This document shows, piece by piece, positions 20,081 to 29,299 of a stretch of DNA of 64,000 nucleotides (within the stretch, counting starts at the first letter, position 1; the number at the start of each line of letters is the position of its first letter). The notes beneath the pieces were generated by a model. The model made no database searches. It was not told where the DNA came from and saw only the letters and a program-made list of their open reading frames with translations. This DNA is from Halobacillus yeomjeoni (GTDB lineage: Bacteria > Bacillota > Bacilli > Bacillales > Halobacillaceae): the NCBI RefSeq assembly GCF_020171525.1, contig NZ_JAIVAI010000003.1, positions 1 through 64,000 on the forward strand. Direction: 5' to 3'. The position numbers were made by a program, and so were the translations under genes.

Positions 20081-21471
20081 TATGATCCTCCTAAAACAGA
20101 TAACATCGGCTTTAATTTCACAGCTGTTTCTTCATATTCTGCTTCCGGTTCACTATCTTCTACGACTCCACATCCCGCAAACAATGAAGCTGAATCGTTC
20201 TTAATAAGTGCAGAACGGATAGCTACTGCAAATTCACCATTATTGGAAGAGTCAAACCAGCCGATCGGGCCTGCATACCATCCTCTGTTCATCGTTTCAT
20301 TTTCCCTTATATAATCCACAGAGGCTTTTTGTGGGAGTCCACCAAGAGCAGGTGTTGGATGCAGCCGTTCGATCACGTCCAGTAAGGAATAACCTTCGTC
20401 CAACGTAGCCGTGACTGGTGTGTACAAGTGTTGTAAGTTCCGCAGTGGATATAACACCGGTGAAGCAGGGATATCGACATTGGTACAGCAGGCTTCCACC
20501 GCTCCACGAATCATATCTACGACGAATTGGTGCTCTTGTAGGTTTTTTGGATCTTCGAGCAGTTCTTGACCTAATTCAGCATCTTCTTCTTTCGTTTTAC
20601 CTCGAGGAATAGTACCTGCAAGGCAGGTCGATACGAGTTGGTCTTGTTCCAGCTTTGCTAATCGTTCTGGAGTTGCACCGACAAAATAATCTCCATCACT
20701 CTCAAATGCGAAGATATAACTGTTATTCTGAGTTTCCGCCAAGTCCTTGATCACCTCTGCAAGCTGAACAGGTGCTTGGAATTTCACTCGTAATTCACGT
20801 GCCAGGACGACTTTTTCTAATAATCCTTTTTTAATATCGTCCGTCGCCCGCTCCACCGTCTTCTTCCATTCTTCGGGAAGGACTTCTTCCATTCCACTTC
20901 TCACAATCGGTTCATAAGGGAGTGGTTTTGGAGAAAAGAGAATTTCTTGGTGTTCTTTGATCTGCCGGATGATTTGCTGTGGATGATCTTCCGGATAAAG
21001 AAAAACATTGGTTGTCAAAAAGCACTGATCATCCTTGATAGTAAGCATGTATGCCGGAATCGTCATCTGAGAATCAGAAAAGTTTTCCCAAGGAACTCCA
21101 TTCCTTTGTTCAGGGTCAAAGCTGAACCCTCCCAGAGCCACGATGCCTGTACCCTTTACGTTAAAGTCATCGTAAAGAACAGCTTGATCATTCAAATCAT
21201 TCCACATCGATTGAATCTCATTAAAACGCGCTCTCGTCTTCGCATACAATTTGCTGGCAGTTCCGATTCCTACCAAGGTGAATTCTTCTTCAGCACTTTG
21301 CCAAAAGGATCGATGCTGATCGATGATTTGTCCTGTATGCAAAAACTGAAACGGATCTATATTATCAATCCGGTCCACTATGCTGATCAACTGAGGCTTT
21401 TGGTGTTGACGAGCGGTTTGGATCGCACCTTCAATGATTTCTTCTATTTGTGAAACTTTAGTGTGAAGCAT
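20080..21471 (-). CDS. menF: Isochorismate synthase (MenF)
   Basis: A 463-residue chorismate-binding enzyme converting chorismate to isochorismate, the entry step of menaquinone synthesis. C-terminal motifs include KKGLLEKVVLARELRVKF, FVGATPERLAKLE, CLAGTIPRGKTKEED, HQFVVDMIRGAVE, HPTPALGGLPQKAS and the Mg-binding E-rich RGWYAGPIGWFDS. The ATG at 21471 has GGGAGG 8 nt upstream. First gene of the minus-strand men operon, divergent from menA. Confidence 0.96.
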   Translation of the reverse strand: MLHTKVSQIEEIIEGAIQTARQHQKPQLISIVDRIDNIDPFQFLHTGQIIDQHRSFWQSAEEEFTLVGIGTASKLYAKTRARFNEIQSMWNDLNDQAVLYDDFNVKGTGIVALGGFSFDPEQRNGVPWENFSDSQMTIPAYMLTIKDDQCFLTTNVFLYPEDHPQQIIRQIKEHQEILFSPKPLPYEPIVRSGMEEVLPEEWKKTVERATDDIKKGLLEKVVLARELRVKFQAPVQLAEVIKDLAETQNNSYIFAFESDGDYFVGATPERLAKLEQDQLVSTCLAGTIPRGKTKEEDAELGQELLEDPKNLQEHQFVVDMIRGAVEACCTNVDIPASPVLYPLRNLQHLYTPVTATLDEGYSLLDVIERLHPTPALGGLPQKASVDYIRENETMNRGWYAGPIGWFDSSNNGEFAVAIRSALIKNDSASLFAGCGVVEDSEPEAEYEETAVKLKPMLSVLGGS

Positions 21472-21553
21472 TATAATTCCTCCCATTCTTAAGGGACGCT
21501 AAATATATATCAATGATTTCTGAAACTACTTGTACTTACTCGCACCTTCTTCT

Positions 21554-21582
21554 ATTTTATTCTCTTTTTCCCCTTGACTCAA
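21554..21582 (-). promoter_or_regulatory. Candidate men operon promoter
   Basis: On the minus strand TTGAGT (21582-21577), a 17-bp spacer and TAAAAT (21559-21554) stand about 80 nt before the menF start. Confidence 0.55.
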
Positions 21583-21618
21583 GGAATCCCCACTTTAAAT
21601 TGCATATTCTTACATAGA

Positions 21619-21647
21619 TTGACACTCATGGGGTGTTTCCCTAAACT
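21619..21647 (+). promoter_or_regulatory. Candidate menA promoter
   Basis: TTGACA (21619-21624), a 17-bp spacer and TAAACT (21642-21647) lie about 47 nt before the menA ATG. Confidence 0.55.
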
Positions 21648-21694
21648 TATATTGATAGAATAGAGTATAGTTATTAACAAGGGAGAGAACACCA

Positions 21695-22639
21695 ATGAGT
21701 TCGATTTCAAAACAAAACATGAGAGCTTCCTTGAATGAACGAGAAGGATTTCAAGTATGGTGGCGTCTGCTTCGCCCCCACACACTGACAGCAGCATTCG
21801 TTCCTGTTTTCATCGGTACTATGCTGGCAGCGACGGAACAATCGATCGATGGCTGGTTATTCGCAGCTATGCTGATCGCTTCCATCCTCATTCAAGCGGC
21901 TACCAACATGTTCAATGAATATTATGATTATGTCCGAGGGTTGGATAATGAAAATTCTGTAGGGATAGGCGGCACGATCGTCCGTGATGGTGTAAAACCC
22001 AAAACCGTACGCCTTCTAGCCCTCACTTTCTTCGGAGCAGCTGCTCTATTAGGCGTTTTTATCTGCATTGCTTCAAGCTGGTGGATTGCTGTAATCGGAT
22101 TGATTTCAATGCTTTTCGGATATCTTTACACAGGCGGCCCTCTACCCATCGCCTACACGCCATTCGGTGAAGTTACGGCAGGCTTTTTCATGGGAACCGT
22201 CATCATCGGAATCAGCTATTATATACAAACGTTGATCATTACATGGGAAGTGGTGCTCGTTTCTCTTCCAGCAGCCATTTTCATCGGAGCGATACTACTT
22301 GCCAACAACATCCGTGACCGTGTCGGCGATGCTGAAAATGGAAGAAGAACGCTTGCCATTTTATTCGGTCATGTGGGGTCTATAAGGTTCTTGTCCATCT
22401 TGTTTATCAGTGCCTATGCAATTACAATCGGTCTTATTATATTTGATGTCTTACCTTTCTGGTCCTTGATCACCTTGCTTAGTGTAAAAAAAGCTTGGCA
22501 GGCTGTCCAGGGGTTCATAAATAAGAAGGAACCGTTGGAAATGATGCCCGCCATGAAAGCAACAGCACAAACCAATACGTTTTATGGACTTCTGTTGGGA
22601 TTATCACTTGTCCTGCATTTACTATTCCCAATAGGATAA
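21695..22639 (+). CDS. menA: 1,4-Dihydroxy-2-naphthoate polyprenyltransferase
   Basis: A 314-residue UbiA-family membrane enzyme that prenylates DHNA to demethylmenaquinone. The first aspartate motif is NMFNEYYDYVRGLDNE (~72-87) and the second is NNIRDRVGDAENGRRT (~205-220). About eight or nine hydrophobic helices. AAGGGAGAG precedes the ATG. Divergent from menF and followed by a terminator. Confidence 0.97.
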   Translation: MSSISKQNMRASLNEREGFQVWWRLLRPHTLTAAFVPVFIGTMLAATEQSIDGWLFAAMLIASILIQAATNMFNEYYDYVRGLDNENSVGIGGTIVRDGVKPKTVRLLALTFFGAAALLGVFICIASSWWIAVIGLISMLFGYLYTGGPLPIAYTPFGEVTAGFFMGTVIIGISYYIQTLIITWEVVLVSLPAAIFIGAILLANNIRDRVGDAENGRRTLAILFGHVGSIRFLSILFISAYAITIGLIIFDVLPFWSLITLLSVKKAWQAVQGFINKKEPLEMMPAMKATAQTNTFYGLLLGLSLVLHLLFPIG

Positions 22640-22655
22640 AAATTCACTTATGAAG

Positions 22656-22683
22656 AAGGATGGTCATATGCCATCCTTTTTTT
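22656..22683 (+). terminator. menA terminator
   Basis: AAGGATGG and CCATCCTT flank a TCATATG loop, followed by a run of T. Confidence 0.88.
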
Positions 22684-22737
22684 CTATAGGTTTGAGGCTG
22701 GAATATGCGGGAAATAAACTAAAAGGATGGATGACTT

Positions 22738-23136
22738 ATGGAATCATTTTTAAAAAATACTTTATTGGAAACTCTAGGGATGGAGGTTTTAGAAGCTCGC
22801 CAGGACTTTGTCCAAATCCGTATGCCTGTTGATGAGCGTACGAGACAGCCTATGGGCTTCCTTCATGGAGGAGCGAGTGTGGCTCTTGCAGAGAGCGCTG
22901 CCAGCATAGGAGCATACTTGAACGCTGATGCAGAGAACCAACAGATTTTCGGCATTGAAATCAATGCCAATCACATTAAAAGCATCCGTGAAGGGTATGT
23001 CACAGCACACGCCTCCCCTATTCATCTGGGAAGAAAAACGATGGTTTGGGAAATAAAAATTGAAAACGAAAGTAAAGACCTCATATCCATCTCCAGATGC
23101 ACCATCGGTGTTGTCCCGAAGAAAGATCAAGGGTAA
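22738..23136 (+). CDS. Hotdog-fold thioesterase, probable DHNA-CoA thioesterase (MenI type)
   Basis: A 132-residue PaaI/YbgC-like hotdog protein. MGFLHGGASVALAESAASIG (~38-57) contains the HGG and catalytic-acid positions of the DHNA-CoA thioesterase group, and EINANHIKS and GRKTMVWEI follow the family pattern. MenI-type enzymes hydrolyse DHNA-CoA before prenylation; placement directly after menA supports that role, though a general acyl-CoA thioesterase cannot be excluded. AAAGGATGG precedes the ATG. It ends 41 nt before the yteA start on the same strand. Confidence 0.85.
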   Translation: MESFLKNTLLETLGMEVLEARQDFVQIRMPVDERTRQPMGFLHGGASVALAESAASIGAYLNADAENQQIFGIEINANHIKSIREGYVTAHASPIHLGRKTMVWEIKIENESKDLISISRCTIGVVPKKDQG

Positions 23137-23177
23137 CAACAACCCACGCAGTTTCTAAACAGAAAGGAGCTTATGAT

Positions 23178-23552
23178 ATGTTGACCGAAGAGAAAAAAGC
23201 ATCCTTAAAAAAACAGCTGTTAAAAATGAAAGAGGAAGCAGAGAACGATTTAGAACAATACAGGGATGATCGGGCTAAAGAAGACTATCCCAATGATAAA
23301 ACCGGCGAAATCTCCAGTGTAGCCGATCACCCCGGCAATCAGGGAACCGATCAATTTGAGCGGGAAAAAGAGATGACCCTTTATGAACAAGCAAGAGAAA
23401 AGCTCATGGAGGTCAATGATGCCTTAAGAAGAATGGAAAAAGGCACATACGGATTAAGTGAAAAATCAGGTGAACCGATTCCTGAAGAACGTTTAGAAGC
23501 AATGCCGACAGCAAGATTCAACGTTGGGGAACTTGAAAACAATAAAAAATAA
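23178..23552 (+). CDS. yteA: YteA-family DksA/TraR-like protein, cysteine-free
   Basis: A 124-residue protein with an N-terminal coiled coil (LTEEKKASLKKQLLKMKEEA) and the family phrase GEISSVADHPGNQGTDQFER (~44-63), then a degenerate DksA-type C-terminus, YGLSEKSGEPIPEERLEAMP. Zinc-finger relatives have cysteines in this part; here there is no cysteine in the whole protein and it ends soon after. The start at 23178 follows AAAGGAG; an in-frame extension into the preceding gene is an artefact. In B. subtilis yteA is next to menF and is linked to sporulation. Confidence 0.88.
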   Translation: MLTEEKKASLKKQLLKMKEEAENDLEQYRDDRAKEDYPNDKTGEISSVADHPGNQGTDQFEREKEMTLYEQAREKLMEVNDALRRMEKGTYGLSEKSGEPIPEERLEAMPTARFNVGELENNKK

Positions 23553-23556
23553 AAAA

Positions 23557-23592
23557 AGATGGCCGCTTTGATACGTGGCCATCTTTTTTATA
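23557..23592. terminator. Bidirectional terminator between yteA and ribU
   Basis: AAGATGGCC and GGCCATCTT form the stem; T6 follows on the plus strand and A-rich sequence precedes, giving T7 on the minus strand. Confidence 0.88.
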
Positions 23593-23608
23593 TCCGTTTT
23601 TCATTCAG

Positions 23609-24208
23609 CTATGCAGCATTCGAAGACGACATCCGCTTTTGTTTGATCCATGGCTGTAACTTATTGAATAAAGCGATGAACATGAGGCTGACAATCAAAC
23701 CTTTGACTAAATTAAACGGAAGGATACCGGCAGCAATCGTCCCAAGCTTCAAGTTCGCACTCATCGTTTCCCATCCCATAAACCAGGTATAGGCAGGAAG
23801 AATGATAAAGAAGTTCAACACACTCATACCGATTGTCATGATCACTGAACTTCCAATCAGACCGGAAATCAGTGACTTTTTCGTTTTAAATTTATGGTAA
23901 ATCATAGCTGCGGGAACTACGAATAAGGTTCCAGCTGTGAAATTAGCAAGAACCCCAATCGGGTCTGCAGCACCTGTGTAAATCATATACATTAAATTTT
24001 TCAATCCCTCGACCGCTACTCCAGCCATCGGCGTGAATAAAATAGCTGCAACTAATGCCGGCACTTCACTGAAATCGATTTTCAAATAGGGTGGAAGCAT
24101 CGGTAAAGGAAAATTCAACAGCATCAACACCATCGATATACTTCCCAGCAATGCTATAATAATCAGTTTCATTAATTTTGATGATTGACCTTTGTATGGA
24201 TTCATCAT
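23609..24208 (-). CDS. ribU: Riboflavin ECF-transporter substrate-binding subunit
   Basis: A 199-residue membrane S-component with about six helices. LPPYLKIDFSEVPALVAAIL (~38-57) and GAADPIGVLANFTAG (~80-94) are hallmark RibU/YpaA segments. It would bind riboflavin and work with the shared EcfAAT module encoded elsewhere. The FMN riboswitch upstream supports the substrate. AGGAGG stands 6 nt before the chosen ATG; a TTG one codon earlier and an ATG one codon later are alternatives. Confidence 0.95.
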   Translation of the reverse strand: MMNPYKGQSSKLMKLIIIALLGSISMVLMLLNFPLPMLPPYLKIDFSEVPALVAAILFTPMAGVAVEGLKNLMYMIYTGAADPIGVLANFTAGTLFVVPAAMIYHKFKTKKSLISGLIGSSVIMTIGMSVLNFFIILPAYTWFMGWETMSANLKLGTIAAGILPFNLVKGLIVSLMFIALFNKLQPWIKQKRMSSSNAA

Positions 24209-24276
24209 CAATCTCCTCCTTCATCTTTATTATCGATTCACATCCCAGATGAAGGTTGAACGTCCCTTGGAAACAT

Positions 24277-24515
24277 AAAACCCTAAAGCTGAATAAGGGC
24301 TTTAGGGTGGGAATTAGATCCATAGGAAACTAGAGGCAGAGAAAACACACTTCACCTACCTGCTTCGTTCGACATCTTCTCCCATCCAGACTTTCACTGT
24401 CGGTCCCGGATTTTCACCAGGTCCACCGTTTGGATAAACCTCACGGGTCACGGACTTAGAATGATTTCTCATTCATTACCGTCGGTCGGGAATTTCACCC
24501 TGCCCCGAAGATGGA
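24277..24515 (-). promoter_or_regulatory. FMN riboswitch (RFN element) with terminator
   Basis: The minus strand shows CTTCGGGGCAGGGTGAAATT, CCCGACCGACGGTAAT, AGTCCGTGACCC, GGTGGACCTGGTGAAAATCC, GGGACCGACAGT and AGTCTGGATGGGAGAAGA in canonical order (24512-24367). A terminator hairpin, ACCCTAAAGC...GCTTTAGGGT plus T-run, follows at 24308-24277. FMN should shut off ribU. The rest of the gap to 24664 is AT-rich with nothing I recognise. Confidence 0.97.
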
Positions 24516-24648
24516 ATCGATATGTATTTGTATTCTTATTTTATATTCAGGGAACACGTTTGGCAATAAAAATGTTTGAACCATTAGATGTACCAAAGGT
24601 ATATGCTCCACCCAAAAAGTATAAAATCGAAAAAAACCAAAATAAAAA

Positions 24649-24667
24649 AGCACCCTGAGAGTGCTTA
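24649..24667 (-). terminator. Terminator of the 65-residue gene
   Basis: AAGCACTCTCAGGGTGCTT hairpin with T6 on the minus strand; the gene's stop codon is inside the first arm. Confidence 0.75.
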
Positions 24668-24862
24668 TGGCCTGTTCACTGAATCCAGTAGAATACGAAG
24701 TGTCTGGGAGATTGTACTTTCATCTACAATCCCATCTTCCTTCAATTTCACGGCATCTAAATGAGGAGTCAGATGATCTTCAAATTGATTATATTGTATT
24801 TGGCCGGAACATATTTTCCCTTTTAATGTAAGAATGTTTTGATGCAACGTTTCCCTATCCAT
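24665..24862 (-). CDS. Small conserved-looking hypothetical protein
   Basis: A 65-residue, mostly helical acidic protein beginning MDRETLHQNILTLKGK. GGGAGGG stands 8 nt before its ATG and a terminator overlaps its stop, so it looks like a real small gene. No cysteine, signal or membrane segment. Family not recognised. Confidence 0.65.
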   Translation of the reverse strand: MDRETLHQNILTLKGKICSGQIQYNQFEDHLTPHLDAVKLKEDGIVDESTISQTLRILLDSVNRP

Positions 24863-24947
24863 AAAGATCCCTCCCTAAAATCAAATATATTCTTCCCTAG
24901 GCTTTCCTATGATAAGAATTTTTAAACGAGAGAGATCCAACAAAAAA

Positions 24948-24978
24948 CCCCGGAAACTTCTTCATAAGTTCCGGGGAC
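24948..24978 (-). terminator. Terminator of the M42 peptidase gene
   Basis: CCCCGGAACTT / AAGTTTCCGGGG hairpin followed by T6 on the minus strand. Confidence 0.9.
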
Positions 24979-24983
24979 TTGTG

Positions 24984-26042
24984 TTAATCGTCAAGCGGAT
25001 TCAAGCTTTCATTACCAGTCATAGTCGCAATCATTTCAACTAATAGATCGATTTCTTCTTCCATGTCTTTGATACTGACGGTTTCTGCAGGTGAATGCAT
25101 ATAGCGAAGAGGGAGGGAAACTAAGCTTACAGGAACCCCTCTACCGGTCAATCGCATTTTATCAGCATCTGTACCAGTCACTCTTGGAGTCAGTTCATAC
25201 TGAACATCCATCTCCAAAGTTTTTGCGGCTTTCTCTAATAGTTGGTTGATTTTTCGATTGATCGGTGCGCCTTTTGCTAATACTGGACCGCCATCTAAGC
25301 GGATATCTCCATACTTATTCTTATTTACTCCAGGATAATCTGTCGCAAAAGTAACGTCACATGCAATCGCCATCGTCGGTTCGATTCCCGCTGCAGCGAA
25401 ATAAGCGCCGCCCATATTGGTTTCTTCATTCACTGTGCTGGCTGCATAGACACCCACGTTCAATTGTTTTTCAGATAGTCTACGCAGCACTTCTCCGACA
25501 ATAAACTGACCGGTGCGGTTATCCAATCCTCTGCCTGCTATGTAGCGATCCATCATGATTTCTGGTTCACGTTTATAAACAGCAAGGTCTCCGATTTGAA
25601 CGAACTTTTCCATTTCTTCTCTAGACTTTGCACCGCAATCGATGAACAAATCATCAAGACCAAAGTCTCCTTTCAACCCCCCATGGTGTTGAGCGTTCAC
25701 TCCGACGACTCCTGTCATCGTCTTTTCGTAACCAAGCACTGTCACCTTCATTCCAACAGCCGCTTTCGGATTGATTCCTCCCATCTTGTCAAAATGTAAA
25801 AACCCATGGTCATCGATCCGATTGATAACGAGTGCAATTTCGTCACAATGCCCGGCCAGCAATACCTTCACTTCAGCTTCAGGGTTAAGTACAGCAATGG
25901 CATTCCCGGCATGATCCGTGCGAATCTCATCCGCATATGGTGTCATTTCTTTGATCCATCGTTTTTGAATCTGCATCTCCATACTGGATGGCGATGGTGT
26001 TTGTAGAAGCTCCATTAAAAAATCCATACGTTCTTGTTCCAT
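24984..26042 (-). CDS. M42 family metallo-aminopeptidase (FrvX/YsdC-like)
   Basis: A 352-residue cobalt/zinc aminopeptidase of tetrahedral TET type. Metal ligands fit AGHCDEIALV (~62), RGLDNRTGQF (~170, bridging Asp), NEETNMGGAYFAA (~205, general base Glu), IACDVTFATD (~228) and YMHSPAETVS (~308). It would trim N-terminal residues from peptides. The ATG at 26042 follows AGAGGAGG; a longer frame to 26117 lacks that site. The 26043-26351 gap upstream holds no feature I can identify. Confidence 0.93.
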   Translation of the reverse strand: MEQERMDFLMELLQTPSPSSMEMQIQKRWIKEMTPYADEIRTDHAGNAIAVLNPEAEVKVLLAGHCDEIALVINRIDDHGFLHFDKMGGINPKAAVGMKVTVLGYEKTMTGVVGVNAQHHGGLKGDFGLDDLFIDCGAKSREEMEKFVQIGDLAVYKREPEIMMDRYIAGRGLDNRTGQFIVGEVLRRLSEKQLNVGVYAASTVNEETNMGGAYFAAAGIEPTMAIACDVTFATDYPGVNKNKYGDIRLDGGPVLAKGAPINRKINQLLEKAAKTLEMDVQYELTPRVTGTDADKMRLTGRGVPVSLVSLPLRYMHSPAETVSIKDMEEEIDLLVEMIATMTGNESLNPLDD

Positions 26043-26351
26043 AATCAATTCCTCCTCTTCAGTCTCTTTCATCATAACAAATATGGATTCTAAACGTCTG
26101 TTTATTCGGTGTTTCATTCGATTTGGTTTTTTATTCCTTATAAAGGCTTATTGTTTCCCAATCACCAGTAATTTAAAAACTCATTCTCAACTATAAACCA
26201 TATTCTATAAGACTGTACTTTGAGATAGAGATGAAAGTAGAAGTGGGCTTAGAAGGCAGCTTTATTAATATTAAGCCTTAGGATGTAAAACGATTTCCAT
26301 CGTTTGAATTTCTTATTTTTGATACATACTGAAGAATAAAAAGGGGCATTC

Positions 26352-27353
26352 ATGATGCAGCACTGGATCCGCTTATACTTCCAAGTCCCGCTCGTAATCC
26401 GTTTATTAGGTACGGTAATGGTCATGATGACTCTTTTCGGAATCATCATCCACCTCCTTGAACCGAATAGTTTCCCTACCTTGTTTGATGGCATTTGGTG
26501 GGCTTTTGTAACAGGTTCCACCGTGGGTTATGGAGATTATGTACCACTCAGCCTCCCTGGAAAAATAACTTCAATTCTGCTGATCTTAGCAGGCGGTGGA
26601 TTGGTAACTTTTTATATGGCTATGCTCTCTTCTACCACTGTAAGGCATGAAAAAGCACTGACCAGCGGGGAAGTGGACTATCGAGGATCATCCCACCTTG
26701 TATTAGTAGGCTGGAATGAAAGAACTAGACAGTTGATTGATAGAATTGATGGCGAGAACCTGCAGGAAAAAATCGTTTTGATCGATCGCAGTATGAATCA
26801 TTTTTATGAAAGATTGTCCTATGTCCACTTCATACATGGAGATGCTACTGAAGAAACTACACTGGAAAAAGCGAATGTAAAACAGGCAGGCATGGCGGTC
26901 ATTACTGCCGATCCATCTAAAAAAGAGCAGCAATCCGATCAGTCCGTCATCCATCAAATCGTCGCGATGAAAGGGCACAACCCCGACCTGTTCATCATCG
27001 CGGAAGTTTTAACGGATAGACAGAGGATCAATGCCGAACGCGCTGGTGCAGATACCGTCATACGCTCCAATGACTTCATGAGTAGTCTTTTTTATCAGGA
27101 ATTATACAAAAAAGATCCTGTACAGCCATTTGACCTTTTATTGAAATTGCTGACTTCCAGACAGTTTCATGAAACAGAAATACCAAAAGAGCTTGAAGAA
27201 AAGCCACTTCTACAAGCTCTCGAATATTATCTTAAAGATGGTTGCCAGGTCATTGGGGTACGAAAAGAGGACAAGGTGACATTTGATCTTCGTCCTGAGA
27301 TGGTTCTCCAAAAAGGAGAAGCCCTCGTGTTATTCACTCCGTTTCGGCATTAG
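26352..27353 (+). CDS. yugO: Potassium channel with RCK domain (YugO)
   Basis: A 333-residue K+ channel: two membrane helices (~14-34, ~70-95) around the selectivity filter TVGYGDY (~56-62), then a TrkA-N/RCK Rossmann domain (LVLVGWNERTRQLIDRI; FIHGDATEET) and a C-terminal TrkA-C part. In B. subtilis YugO mediates K+ release in biofilm electrical signalling. The Shine-Dalgarno is poor. Its 3' end overlaps convergent yugN by 24 bp. Confidence 0.95.
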   Translation: MMQHWIRLYFQVPLVIRLLGTVMVMMTLFGIIIHLLEPNSFPTLFDGIWWAFVTGSTVGYGDYVPLSLPGKITSILLILAGGGLVTFYMAMLSSTTVRHEKALTSGEVDYRGSSHLVLVGWNERTRQLIDRIDGENLQEKIVLIDRSMNHFYERLSYVHFIHGDATEETTLEKANVKQAGMAVITADPSKKEQQSDQSVIHQIVAMKGHNPDLFIIAEVLTDRQRINAERAGADTVIRSNDFMSSLFYQELYKKDPVQPFDLLLKLLTSRQFHETEIPKELEEKPLLQALEYYLKDGCQVIGVRKEDKVTFDLRPEMVLQKGEALVLFTPFRH

Positions 27354-27752
27354 TACCTGCTCTACTTGAGCTAAAACTTCCCGTCCCGTACTGATATACT
27401 TTTCCGGGAACGTAGCATCTTTGTCGACCGGTTCCTGGAATTGATCAAAGATTGCACGTATATTTCCTTCTCTGACGTTGTCATCAAGTCCTGGATTATA
27501 TTTATGTGAAAGTAAAAACGGTTCCTTCATTTCAATCGTTGCATAATCAGCAGGGGCATCGAGTGAACCTGATTTGATGACGAACGGCAGCCTTAAAAAT
27601 TGATACCCGACTTCGTCTGCAATTTTGTAATCAAAGTATCCGTGCTCATAATCCCAGTTATCAGAAAGTTTGAAACCTATAGGCTTCAATTCCTGCTCTA
27701 CATCATTAAAAGTATAAACACCGCCAGTGATTGAGGACGATAAAGAAATCAT
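27330..27752 (-). CDS. yugN: YugN-like protein
   Basis: A 140-residue protein beginning MISLSSSITGGVYTFNDVE, with the YugN-family run DNWDYEHGYFDYKI (~35-48). Function unknown; in B. subtilis it lies between yugO and pgi, as here. The ATG at 27752 has AAGGAGT 8 nt upstream; a longer frame would start inside the pgi terminator. It overlaps the end of yugO. Confidence 0.9.
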   Translation of the reverse strand: MISLSSSITGGVYTFNDVEQELKPIGFKLSDNWDYEHGYFDYKIADEVGYQFLRLPFVIKSGSLDAPADYATIEMKEPFLLSHKYNPGLDDNVREGNIRAIFDQFQEPVDKDATFPEKYISTGREVLAQVEQVLMPKRSE

Positions 27753-27789
27753 ACTACCACACTCCTTTTCGTCTAGTCTGCCCAAATAA

Positions 27790-27832
27790 AAGCACCTCAG
27801 TTCATCCATTTTCTGGATGAACTGAGGTGCTT
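27790..27832. terminator. pgi terminator
   Basis: A long perfect stem (AAGCACCTCAGTTCATCCA with its complement) around a TTTTC loop; T4ATTT follows on the minus strand. Confidence 0.9.
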
Positions 27833-27843
27833 ATTCTTACCAA

Positions 27844-29196
27844 TTATTGATTTAGGCGTTTTTCGAGCTCTGCTTTTTCTTCTTCAAAGCCGGGCTTACC
27901 GAGCAGTGCAAACATATTTTTCTTGTACGCTTCGACACCTGGCTGGTCAAATGGATTGACTCCTAGAAGATACCCACTGATGGCACATGCTTTTTCGAAG
28001 AAATACACAAGGTAACCAAATGTGTATGCATCACGCTTCGGAAGGTGGATCGTCAAGTTAGGAACACCGCCATCCGTATGAGCAAGCATGGTCCCTAAAT
28101 ATGCTTTTTCATTGACTTGATCGACTGTCTTACCAGCTAGATAATTCAAGCCATCCAAGTTCTGATCATCTTCTTCAATTGTAATGTCAGAATCTGGAGT
28201 TTCAACATTCAACACTGTCTCAAATAAGTCTCTACGTCCTTCCTGTACATACTGACCAAGAGAGTGAAGGTCCGTAGAGAAGTTGGCAGATGATGGGAAA
28301 ATCCCTTTTTGATCTTTTCCTTCACTTTCTCCAAATAGCTGCTTCCACCATTCAGAGAAGTATTGCAGAGAAGGTTCATAGTTGATCAACATCTCAATCG
28401 TCTTACCTTTGTTATAAAGAACATTTCTGACCGCTGCATATTGATAGGCAGGGTTTTCAGATAGGTTATCTGAGCTCAATTCTGTACGAGCAGCTTGAGC
28501 ACCTTTCATCATCTCATCAATATCGATTCCGCTTGCTGCAATTGGCAGAAGGCCGACAGCAGTCAACACAGAATAACGTCCGCCGACATCATCAGGAACG
28601 ACAAAGCTTTCATAACCTTGCTCAGAAGCTAATGTTTTCAACGCCCCTTTTTCTTTATCAGTGGTTGCATAAATACGCTTACGCGCTTCATCTTGTCCGT
28701 ACTTCTCTTCTAAGAACTTACGGAAAATACGGAATGCGATCGCTGGTTCCGTTGTTGTACCACTTTTAGAGATGACATTGATAGATACGTCTTTATCTTT
28801 CAAAAGGTCGAATAGTTCATTCATATACGGCGCACTGATGCTGTTTCCTACGAAGAAAACCTGAGGTGTGCTGCGGTCATCAGAAGATAATTCATTGTAG
28901 AAACTGTGGTTCAACATCTCTAAAGCTGCACGGGCACCTAAGTATGAACCTCCGATACCGATCACTAATAGAACATCAGAGTCAGATTTGATTTTTTCAG
29001 CAGATTTTTTAATTCTGGAGAATTCCTCTTGATCGTAATCCTCCGGTAAATCAAGCCACCCAAGGAAATCGCTGCCTGCCCCTTTCTTTTCATGAAGCGC
29101 TTCGTGAGCTAAGGATACAGCTCCCTGCATATAATCCAGCTCATGTTCCCCAAAGAACGGCAATGCTTTTTCATAATCAAAACGAACGTGTGTCAT
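27844..29196 (-). CDS. pgi: Glucose-6-phosphate isomerase
   Basis: A 450-residue Pgi of the short Firmicutes type. [20 protein letters not shown] (~77-96), the SIS-domain phosphate site [18 protein letters not shown] (~139-156), [16 protein letters not shown] (~207) and the C-terminal [15 protein letters not shown] (~420) are all standard. GGAGGTAAATAA precedes the ATG. It interconverts glucose-6-phosphate and fructose-6-phosphate. Confidence 0.98.
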   Translation of the reverse strand: MTHVRFDYEKALPFFGEHELDYMQGAVSLAHEALHEKKGAGSDFLGWLDLPEDYDQEEFSRIKKSAEKIKSDSDVLLVIGIGGSYLGARAALEMLNHSFYNELSSDDRSTPQVFFVGNSISAPYMNELFDLLKDKDVSINVISKSGTTTEPAIAFRIFRKFLEEKYGQDEARKRIYATTDKEKGALKTLASEQGYESFVVPDDVGGRYSVLTAVGLLPIAASGIDIDEMMKGAQAARTELSSDNLSENPAYQYAAVRNVLYNKGKTIEMLINYEPSLQYFSEWWKQLFGESEGKDQKGIFPSSANFSTDLHSLGQYVQEGRRDLFETVLNVETPDSDITIEEDDQNLDGLNYLAGKTVDQVNEKAYLGTMLAHTDGGVPNLTIHLPKRDAYTFGYLVYFFEKACAISGYLLGVNPFDQPGVEAYKKNMFALLGKPGFEEEKAELEKRLNQ

Positions 29197-29299
29197 TTAT
29201 TTACCTCCATTTTTTCGATAAAATTACTGATCCTTTTTTTACTCTACCGAATCAAAACTCCATAATCAAGTAAACCCCGAATTGCAAACGCATACATAT

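Noticed and set aside
20947-21453. 168-residue plus-strand frame opposite menF
   Set aside because: It is the antisense shadow of a well-supported isochorismate synthase gene and has no Shine-Dalgarno or recognisable domain.
23097-23177. Upstream extension of yteA into the thioesterase gene
   Set aside because: It overlaps another coding frame and lacks a ribosome-binding site; AAAGGAG and ATG at 23178 give the family start.
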